From Telmatactis stephensoni (lineage: Eukaryota > Cnidaria > Anthozoa > Actiniaria > Isophelliidae), in the NCBI GenBank assembly GCA_029948255.1, contig JALIZF010001880.1, forward strand, positions 682,001-746,000: a stretch of DNA of 64,000 nt, in the 5' to 3' direction. Positions within the stretch are counted from its first letter, which is position 1; every line of letters starts with the position of its first letter. The position numbers were made by a program, and so were the translations under genes. The notes beneath the pieces were generated by a model. The model searched no databases. It was not told where the DNA came from and saw nothing but the letters and a program-made list of their open reading frames with translations. Shown here one piece after another: positions 55,477-64,000 of this stretch.

Positions 55477-55573
55477 TTAACAAACAGAAAACGCTTACTG
55501 TCAGTAATAAAAGCACATACGCTAGAGAAGTGAGAGGAAGTGAGAAGTTCATGTGATAAAAAAATAGTTTCAT
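55477..55573 (-). CDS. Gene B exon 1 candidate: signal peptide
   Basis: ATG at 55552 (or 55573) gives MNFSLPLTSLAYVLLLLTVS then VFCLLS, a strong signal peptide. The donor AAGTATC at 55475-55476 gives the required phase 1. A stronger donor (GTAAGC, after LLLLT) would give phase 0 and does not fit exon 2. Confidence 0.55.
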
Positions 55574-57707
55574 GCGATCAGAGAGTTGGCAGAATTTTGT
55601 TAGCTGCCTTTTGAAAAATTCGAATTCTCCAAGACTGACCCATGGTTACATCCGGTCATAAGTTAAAACACCTCATCGTCACGAACAAGTTGTACTTGGC
55701 ACGTTTTTTTTATTGACAAGCGGGAAAACGAGCACGTTTCAGTCTAAAAAAAAATGCCAATTCAACTTATTCATGCAGCTCTTTGTCTTAGACCTCCTCG
55801 CCATTTCTATATTTTTCTTGTCTTGTTTTTCATTTTTTTTTCTTGTTTGTTTTTCTCGTGCATGTAACTATTATCGTACTCTATCTTTGTGAAAAGCTTA
55901 ATTATGTTTATAAAATTATCTATCTACAACAATATTGTAAAATTATTTAATAGCAAATAAAAAAAATGTCAAAAAATTAAATGTCAAGTTGCCTCGTTCA
56001 AAAGCTGGGTTGCCAGTTTTTGTCCTTGTCATACAAGAAAAAACACGTAACAACTTGAGGAATCAGTCTTGTAAAGTATATTTTTGGGACAAGAAAATTA
56101 TCAACGAAGACTGATTTGTCGTCTACAGACGTCTTGGTTTGATGAGGACAAGGTTCCAATTTGTTGATCCATATACATGAGGAAAAAACTTGTCCGAAGA
56201 AAAACTTGCTCGTATTGAAAAATGTATTTTGTATTTTTTTAAATTTTATTTCACTTTTTATTTGTCATGATTAAACATTGACATAGCATCATAATTAAAT
56301 ATGAAACTCCATAGCAGGTGTTTAAGTCACTCAAAAAATTCAATCAACTCTTAAAACTTTGCTAGACAGGAATTAAGGTGGCTCAAGGCATATTTATAAT
56401 GGTTGTAACTCCTGCTTAAAAGCTCAAATCAATTAGTCATTTCAAACACAAGCAAGACTTGAATAAAGAATACTTTAAGTCATAACTACAACTTAATCCC
56501 AAAACATTATCTGTTTCGACGGCAAAAGTTGACAAGGGGAACTATCTATTTTTGCTCAACATTCATCGCTTTTTATTTTCAAAACTATTTTTCATTCTTT
56601 ATTATGTTATTTTGTAGACCTTGATTGGTACTTTTTGAAATTTGATGTCGTTTTGAATCTCGAGACGGCAGGGGGATCAGGTGACCTGCGTTTTTGCGTT
56701 AAGTGCAATTTAAGTTGCATTTCCATTCAAAGTGGAGTTGAGTCAATTTGCGCTAAGTGTCACGCTAGCGTTTTAGCGCCAAACGCCCAAGCAGGTCGCT
56801 AAATCGTCATGGCCGTCTGCCGTTTTCCGTGTACGTGATCGAAGCTCTCGATCTACTTAGAAGTGAGTGATGGATAGTTTATTAAATAACTAGATAGCAG
56901 AGCAGAATTGCGTAATTACAACAGTCAAAAATAAGAAGTTGGTTACAAAAAATATTTAAGATGTAAGTGAAACTTCTTCATATAAAATTCAACAACATAT
57001 AAGACAGCCCATAGATAACTTAAATATTTAGTATTAAACTCTATGCATATTGATTTAACTGTTGTAGTTTTTATGTCTTGGCGGGAGAAGGCTGCGGCTG
57101 TGAGATAAAATTAATTACATCAAACAACGCACGATCGACAATATTTCAGATATTTGTGGCGTCGAGATTGATTTCTATGACATTATTGCAAGTTACAAGA
57201 TTAGAGTCGATTTCAATCAACTTCATATTTTTGTAAATCTCAATCCTTGCCTAGCTTTTCAGTGGTAGAAATGTATTGGTTTTACACACTGAAGAGTGAT
57301 GACATTTTAAACTGGCCTGGTGCGTTTTGAAAAAAAAAACCCCTGCCATCTCTTCACATGTTGTACCCGCGATCTATTAACATCCGTTTCAAACGACTTG
57401 CTTTAAAAAGAGATCTAGACATAGCTTGGATTAGAGCCAGTTGTTATAAATTATTCAGGTATCTTTTTGACAGTCTGCAAAGAATGCATAATTAATACAG
57501 CAATGAATATTAAAGGAAAACGCGAATTTTCCGGATATAAATTGTACAACAACCGATACACCGATCACGTCCCATGGGAAAAAAAAGCAGACTTGCACAA
57601 CTTTTTAACATGTGATATCAACAGGGGATGTCTATCCATCTCCCCTCCTGGATCGCGGACTTTTGAGGAGGGAATTCATACCCAGTATGGTCAGTCTTCA
57701 AAAATAG

Positions 57708-57845
57708 GGAAGAAAGAAAGAAAGGAAGGAAGGAAGAAAGGAAGAAAAAAAAGACGGAAGAAAGAAAGGAAGCAAGAAAGAATACAAGAAAAAAGGCAAG
57801 CAAGCAAGTAAGCAAGCAAGCAAGCAAGCAAGAAAGAAAGAAATG
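57708..57845. repeat. GAAG/GCAA simple repeat
   Basis: Purine-rich GAAAGAAAGGAAGG and AAGCAAGCAAGC units. Confidence 0.9.
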
Positions 57846-57869
57846 TACCGAGAGTCGTCAGCTTAAAAT

Positions 57870-58755
57870 GGCTCCGGCATAATCTTTCCAGCGAGTTTTG
57901 GCGAAATTGTTAACTCGCTTGCTTTGCGTCAATAATGCATCAATTCGAAAATCCGTCGATCGAATTTTTTTATGCAAGTTTAGACCTCCCTCGAATTTAC
58001 AGCATAATGTAATTTTATCTCAAGTTACTACCAGTCATTTACATATTGTCCGTTGTAACGCGTTAGCCAATCAGCTGCAAGGGCGGCGACGCGGTCTCAG
58101 GAGTATAAAAACGCTAGGGTAGCATGTGCTCTCCTCTGATCTTCTATCAACACGATCATACAGGAACACCTATCAACACGATCATACACTAAAACGATTC
58201 AACTGAGTCAAGCTTTTTTTCCCGGAATTTTTTTCCCTCCACTACCCCAACACCGACCTTGCGTGCAATCCTTTATAGGTGGCGTGTTATTTCCCCCACC
58301 TTTGCTGATGAGATAAGAGTTATAATCTGTAAACCAATTTTGAGGTGATTAGTTAAATAAACCGTCACATTAAGTGGCCATATTCAGTCCAAACAAGGTC
58401 TCCTGTTGATTTATCCATCTCCTCAGCAAACTAGTGCAACGAATCGCAGAGTCTCGGGTATATTTTTAGTGTAGTGGCGTGAGATAAAAATAGTATATGT
58501 CCTAATGCAAATTTTGGAAATAGAAAATAAATGTGAGGTAGGTCGACAGTGCTCCAAACCCTTACCACAACAGAGAGATAATTTTTCAAAATAATTAATA
58601 CATTCAGATGATTTATTTTACTAATCATTAATTTCATTTATTCAAAATAATTTAATTAGTTTTGTTGTTAAGGACGATAAAATTGATGTATTATTGAAGC
58701 GAAGCAAGCGGGTAAAAAATTTCGCCAAAACTCGCTTGAATTATGCCGAGCCACG
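57870..58755. mobile_element. 885-bp inverted-repeat element containing a promoter-like sequence
   Basis: GGCTCCGGCATAAT (57871) and AGCGAGTTTTGGCGAAATT pair with AATTTCGCCAAAACTCGCT and ATTATGCCGAGCC (end about 58753). Inside, AGCCAATCAG near 58061 and TATAAAAA near 58103 are about 40 bp apart, as in a CCAAT/TATA core promoter. No following coding sequence. Confidence 0.7.
58061..58145 (+). promoter_or_regulatory. CCAAT plus TATA box, putative core promoter
   Basis: CCAATCAG near 58063 is followed by GGAGTATAAAAACGC (TATA near 58103). A repeated TATCAACACGATCATACA follows at about 58147 and 58172. It may drive the inverted-repeat element or may be chance. Confidence 0.35.
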
Positions 58756-58788
58756 AATGTGTTAGATCTAAATAATCACGTAATTACT

Positions 58789-59367
58789 CGGGCTACCTGT
58801 GGTAGCTCGAGTCTAGGTTTACCTTTTCGGTCTATCAATCTATCAATCTATCAACGTCGCAAATCGGCAAATTACCCAGAAGCCTTTTGGGTACACTGTT
58901 GACCACGAGGCTTCCTGTGGTCGCGAGAGATTGAGAACAAAATGGCGGACGCTATCAATCGGAATTTTTCAGATTTTTCGAACTATTGGCTTTTAATCTC
59001 AAGATACTTTGCTTTAATCGTTAATATCGAATTCTCGAATTTAGTGATGACCTTCTTACCAGCTGTTGTAATCAACTTATAATGTATTGATCGTCCAAGA
59101 ACACGAGACAGGTCGATTTGTGGCAGCGAACTTCACTTGAGGACAGACATGTAAGACACGGAGATATTGTCTTTAATAGATCAGTAGTTTGTTTAAATTA
59201 ATAATATTTCACCACTGCTTGCACATAATATTTGCTTACACGGCCGTTGTCTACAGTCATGCTCTTCCTGAGAGCCGTGTTAAAAACGAACCGTAATTAA
59301 CTTGAATATCTACAATGTTTATTTTAACTAGAAAGACTAGGAAATTCTTGCCTTTGTGTAATAAGAC

Positions 59368-59419
<52 letters not shown>

Positions 59420-60494
59420 TAATAATAATGTAATAAGGTGACTAGGGTGTATTCAATAATTAAGCCAGGAAACAGGAATTAGTAAATGGTGCAAAATTAC
59501 ACCAAATAAACAATGGAAAACAAATGATTTTTTTATTATTAACTTATAAACATTTAGTGCAATCTGTATTTTGTACAATGTCATGATTAAGCTTATATTG
59601 AATGCACTTTATTGTCAATCATGCTCAATGTTAGCAGATAAAAATATAGTGATGGATAATCATGGAAATGATAGTAATGTTTATGAGACCTTATATTAGC
59701 AACAATTGAAGAATAATTTTAGAATGTACAAAATGATATTTTCAATCAATGAAAAGTGATACTCAACCACAAATTTGTACAAGCTTTGTGCAACCATGTT
59801 CACAGAAACAAGATAAAGTGGATTGAATTGAAGATATTACTGTATGTAGTAGTATCAGATTGATGTGCATGGAGGAGCTATATATGGTATCAGTAATAAG
59901 CATATATTGTATGACATTACACTTCTTCAAATAAAGCATCAGCAACTGACTACTGCTATAATCATTGATCTGCTCCATATTAAAAACATGGTAATACATG
60001 TATTGAAAAGTTGTGTTAAGAAACTGAAATGATTTCATAGAAAGGTAACTGTGGTACTTCTAGAATCTACCAATGTGACAACAGCAATATCAAAATCATT
60101 TTAACTTGGACATCGAAACATACAGTCTGCCACAGTTTGTAAGTTTTGTTTCCATAAATCAAAGTAAAAAAGTACAGAATAGAAATTTAAATTGTGTGAG
60201 CTATAATGTATTATCTATAGATCATATTGGATCATTTGGTAGGCATTTACAAAATAAAGCAGACTGTATACTGTATATGTCTGGCATGATAAAAAGACCA
60301 GCAGTATATTAATAACCACCATGATATGGTACAATTATGTACAAGTAGTTTTCTCCCCAATATAATTTGTGTTCTACTCTGGGAGTACTTGTCATGCATT
60401 TTTGCAATCAAAAGACACTTACAAGTCAAACTGGTTTCCATCAACTTCTGTTCTCCATTTCTCCCCAAGTACTATACACAGGTGTAGCCCGAGT
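58789..60494. mobile_element. Possible 1.7-kb TIR element
   Basis: ACTCGGGCTACCTGTGG at the left and CACAGGTGTAGCCCGAGT at the right are inverted with a one-base offset. The interior has an ATG in good context at 58941 (MADAINRNFSDFSNYW, 47 codons) and an (AAT)n tract at 59371-59420, but no transposase. Confidence 0.4.
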
Positions 60495-60757
60495 GAACGC
60501 CTATTAGGCGTCTAGTTGCTAAACAGCTACTGTTGTAAAATTCCAAAAATGTCAATCAATCTTATGCCACCAACATTCAGTCCATCTCCTTTGATACATG
60601 CCACGAGGCGAAACATTTACGGAAATGAAACTTGTTTATTTCGTGTTTCGACAAGTGAACCATCCCACTGGAAAATGAAACACAAATCAGCATATAAGTA
60701 TCAGCACAACCTCATGAACAAGTATAAATGTCAACTGATGCTTCTTCGAGGTTAGCA

Positions 60758-63700
60758 ATGGGATATGGATTGGTGTTGGTCTTACTTTGGTTTTCTGTCA
60801 TAACTTGTGGGTTTGACAAAGGTAACTTTAAAACACGACATTTTAGTTTATGTACAAATATATATGCCTCCATCGGTATCAATTAGGAAGGTTGTCACTA
60901 GGATTTCTTTCCTGCATGCATGTTAAAGCAATATTGGGATTTTTATCAGATTGAAAACCTGGTATCATGTGGTATCCGAGAGACTGTTGCTGTAACTGCT
61001 GATGAGCAGGCCTTAAACACAGCAAAAATATAGTGTGTGGACAATACGAAAATATTCAGCCGTTTGAAATCGTCAGTCTGGCCCAGACGATTATAGCTGG
61101 GTGGCTATAGCTGTAGCTGTATCAAGGCTTATCCTGGTAAACAGCTTTTTCTAAAACACAAAGTTTACAAATATATACACAAATATATGCTCTGATTTAT
61201 ATTTTTTGTGCATGCATTGTTTTACTTTCATAATAAGATTTCTTCAAGTTTTATCCTCTTAAACTAGCCTAAATGCATAACTAACAAACCATAAAACGCT
61301 AAGCAAAGCCCTGAAACTACCGTAAAAAATTTAGTATTAAATATAATTATTAAATATTATACATCTTACATCATCGATTCATCAGCAACAGCTTATTTAT
61401 GCTGTGTTGATAATCTCTGCGTACTCCTAATTTCCAACGCAATCATAATACCGCAGGGACGTATGTGTACATGCAAAACCTAACTTTTTGGCTTAATTTG
61501 GTCTTAATTTGGACACCTACAAATGACAAATATTGGTGTATATGGCAGTATCAACGACCGTCCAACAGAAACGTTTGATTGGAGCACTAAATGTCACTTC
61601 TTTTGGCTTAAGAACATTGCATACGTTTGTTTTCTTGCGTTGTGTTATCCTAATTCTCCTTGTGCCTTTCCAATAAGTAAAATAATATTTTTGAATCTAT
61701 AAAACTTGAGGTTATACATATTTGATATCAGTTATATTTCCATAAACAAAAGTGCAATTGACTATTGGTCAAAAAGTTTCAGTTTCTGAACTTAATTTAG
61801 ATTCATAGTTTCGAAAGTAGCTGAATGCCAACAAAATGGCTTCGATGATGAACGGCGTCTGTCAAAATCTCAAAACTGAATATGTGGCCTACGAAGATGT
61901 CTTGACAAAACTATATAACGTTCAAAAACGCCGCGCTATAAACCCCTTTTCAATTGATTTTGGTTGGCCAACCCCTCCCCCTCTACCACAGATACTTGGC
62001 TTAAACGAAGTCCGTCCGCTCAAACGAAGTATGTCCGCGAGAGGTAAGGTCAGAACCGACAGTTGTTGCCCGCTTATCGAAAAATTGTCATATAATTAGT
62101 GAAGGTTTGAGTGTTTGTTCATCTAAATTAAGTGAGTCGTGTTTTGTTGTAGGAGTATTGTCACAACAACTACTGGAAGTGTATGTATCGAAACGTAGCG
62201 GTACAAGCAATAGGCAGAATTTGAGCAACATGACTTTGTGCGGAAGTAAAGATTCCCCTTGCAAGACTTTAAAACTTGGGTTTGAAAAGCTTGCATGGGG
62301 AGGTCGTCTGTACGTTGATGGCAATGGAACAGACCACGACCCTTACTCGTGTGAAACATCTGGAGGAGGACTTCTGGTGGAAAAACGTTTCTCGATGCAA
62401 AGCTACTCGAAAATGGCACATATTTCTTGTTCTTATGGAATAGCAATGAAAAGAGATGACAACACAGAAATGTCTATCAATATAACAGGAATAACATTCA
62501 AGAAAACGACGATCAGTTTGGAGAATACTCATGCTGTTTTCCATGACTGCGTCTTTCTGGAATCATCGCCAGCACTTGATGTCATATTAACTCACGTTTT
62601 ACGTGGATTGAACTACAACCTAACTGTGCAAACATCCATCTTTAAGAAAAACGTAGAATGCATTCAGATACATGTTGAATCGAGTGGTAGATGCAACAGT
62701 ATTCTGATGAATCTAAAGGATTCTGTGTTTCAAGAAAACAAAGCTAGCCTCAAGTCTTGTGGATTGGTTGTCGTTAACCACTTTAAATGTGTTTCTAAAG
62801 GTATCACGTTTACATCAATCTGGAAAAACGTGACTATTTCAAAAAACAGTCAACCCAAAGGTTGTAATGGAAATGGCCGCCACAACGGTTACCATGGCAA
62901 TGTCAATTTAGACAAACGTGCCAAATACTTTAATGAAAATATCCAAGGTGCCAAAGCAAATGACATTTCCAGCAGTTTCTTTACCCTCCACACATGTGCT
63001 ACCAATTTAACTTTTATTAACGTGAAATGCCAGGATAATGTTAATATGAGATTTTTAGGAATACAAAGTTGCCAGAGTTATCTTAATGTACTAAAGTCTT
63101 CTTTTCGTGGACACAGAATCCATAGGTCAGGTGGCGTCTTCTACATTCCCGATGGAGATGTTATTGATGTGGTTATAAAAGACTCAGATTTTTTCAAAAA
63201 TGAAGCAAACATTGGAGCTGTACTTCAAGTTGACAAAGGCACTACTAAAAATGTAACTTTAACAGTAATCAATTCCACCTTTGCCAAATGCTTTGGTTTT
63301 CATATTGGATGCGTGCTGTCTGTGGGGACTACCAAGTCTGGTGTTGGAAACATCGCTGCTTTCTTTGATGATGTACTCTTTAAGTGGTGTTATAAGAAGT
63401 GCAAGAAAGGTGGATGTGAGAACCAGTTTGGTCCACTCTGCTTGACAACAGGTAAAAATGCCACAGTGAAAATACAAAACTCCGTATTCAGAAGAAACAG
63501 AAACCTTAAAGGATCTCCAGTGACTGTTTTTCACACTGGGGAAGGATCTCATGGACGGCTTCAAGTCGCTGTGTCGGGATCAAGTTTTGTCAAAAATAAT
63601 GCTAATAGAAGGCCTTTACTTGGGATTACAGTAAAACGTGCCTCCTCCTTATCATACTCATCACTTGAGGTATCAAATACTGTGTTTCTAAAGAATATTG

Positions 63701-64000
63701 CAAAATCCGCCATCTATGCCAAGAGAATTCAAAATGTTACTTTGAAGAATGTTACTTGCAATGAAACTAAAGGAATGGGCTTTAATTTTTTCATGGAAGG
63801 AGATCCACACAAAAAGCCCGGATGGAATACAACTCTCCTCATCGAAAACTCAGTTTTTTCAAGAAATACCTTTTGCCTCTCGGCCAATCTTGTTCAGACA
63901 AACTTCATGTCTATAACAATACGTAATACCACAGTTTCTGACCACAGGGGACCTCATTCTTTTATGATAAAAGTTGGAAGAAAACGAAGACCAATTCAAG
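60758..64000 (+). CDS. Secreted/surface beta-helix-like protein, gene C (5' part)
   Basis: Exon 1 (60758-60821) encodes MGYGLVLVLLWFSVITCGFD and KG with donor GTAACT, phase 1. Exon 2 starts after TTTTGTTGTAG at 62153 and stays open to the window end (about 615 codons). It begins with a short Cys-rich part (CGSKDSPCKTLKLGFEKLAW, GGRLYVDGNGTDHDPYSCE) followed by irregular repeats of the type N-S-x-F-x-x-N (SVFQENKAS, SDFFKNEANIGAV, STFAKCFG, SVFRRNRNLKG, TVFLKNIAKSAIY, SVFSRNTF). Many N-x-S/T sequons lie between them. Such repeats suggest a right-handed parallel beta-helix (pectate-lyase fold) ectodomain. I recognise the style from large cnidarian extracellular families but cannot name an orthologue. 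Any membrane anchor or C-terminal domain lies outside the window. Confidence 0.75.
61836..62043 (+). CDS. Alternative first exon of gene C, uncertain
   Basis: ATG at 61836 opens 69 codons (MASMMNGVCQNLKTEYVAYE ... RSMSARG) to a donor GAGGTAAGG at 62044. This is also phase 1 and only 109 bp from exon 2. It lacks a signal peptide, so it would give a cytosolic N-terminus at odds with the glycosylated repeats. It may be chance or a minor isoform. Confidence 0.3.

Larger units (their letters stand above)
42823..55552 (-). pseudogene. Adhesion GPCR, gene B (18 exons; two lesions)
   Basis: Paralogue of gene A with the same domain order. Exons: 55477-55552 (tentative), 53416-53622, 52676-52816, 52334-52596, 51358-51449, 50718-50963, 49882-49980, 48434-48473 with 49680-49746, 47936-48208, 47384-47530, 46689-46964, 46433-46606, 46149-46358, 45846-46002, 45579-45724, 44755-45009, 44165-44273, 42823-42905. 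The GPS and 7TM exons are intact and nearly identical to gene A. Two defects: exon 4 (263 bp) does not keep the frame, and the HormR exon is split by a 1197-bp transposon with a 9-bp target duplication. Either would end translation in the ectodomain. The gene lies directly upstream of gene A in the same orientation, so a tandem duplication is inferred. It may be a pseudogene or a damaged allele. Confidence 0.8.

Noticed and set aside
57467..57811. 114-codon plus-strand frame ending in Lys/Arg-rich repeats
   Set aside because: The second half is the GAAG microsatellite and the first half has no recognisable domain or splice context.

Overview
This is eukaryotic, AT-rich, intron-rich DNA packed with transposon debris. 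The best fit is an anthozoan cnidarian (stony coral or sea anemone). The grounds are tandem adhesion-GPCR genes with short conserved exons, a tyrosine-recombinase retrotransposon, CR1/L2-like LINE tails, tRNA-derived SINEs, and many palindromic MITEs carrying the AACGCGCGCTCTGATTGG-type sequence. The species assignment is inference; no rRNA or mitochondrial marker is present.

Layout. 1-10.7 kb is a gene-free field of nested inverted-repeat elements: a subterminal-motif element, a TIR element carrying a broken recombinase-like gene fragment, a 1.5-kb foldback, a 418-bp tandem duplication, and a 1.63-kb near-perfect palindrome flanked by TTAA. 10.7-14.9 kb is an almost complete YR retrotransposon (gag, RT-RNase H, decayed tyrosine recombinase) with split direct repeats A1...B1-A2-B2. 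15-25 kb holds a truncated LINE, a long-TIR element with an 8-bp target duplication that carries a cysteine-rich gene fragment, and further MITEs.

25.1-39.7 kb (gene A, 19 exons, minus strand) and 42.8-55.6 kb (gene B, 18 exons, minus strand) are tandem paralogous adhesion GPCRs with the order signal peptide - three Ig-like domains - HormR - GAIN/GPS - 7TM - short tail. I reconstructed both from splice sites, and phases agree throughout gene A, which totals 3108 coding bases (1035 codons plus stop). Each gene is broken by a transposon inside a coding exon: gene A by an 881-bp TTAA-flanked element at the start of TM1, and gene B by a 1197-bp long-TIR element with a 9-bp target duplication in the HormR exon. 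Removing the element restores the paralogue's exact exon length in both cases (210 and 107 bp). Gene B also has a frameshift in its second Ig exon. The GPS/7TM halves are nearly identical between the genes, including a 74-bp intron identical base for base, while the Ig halves are strongly diverged, which points to gene conversion.

60.8 kb to the window end is the start of a plus-strand secreted or surface protein (gene C): a signal-peptide exon spliced to a large open exon with beta-helix-like, N-glycosylation-rich repeats, running off the window.

The most notable theme is gene-fragment carriage by TIR elements. Two members of a long-TIR, 8-9-bp-TSD family carry different coding fragments (a RecQ-like helicase piece and a two-part Cys-rich protein piece), and a second TIR family carries a KIAA1958/DUF3504-like exon-intron-exon fragment in two copies. 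All functional assignments come from reading motifs, not from database searches.
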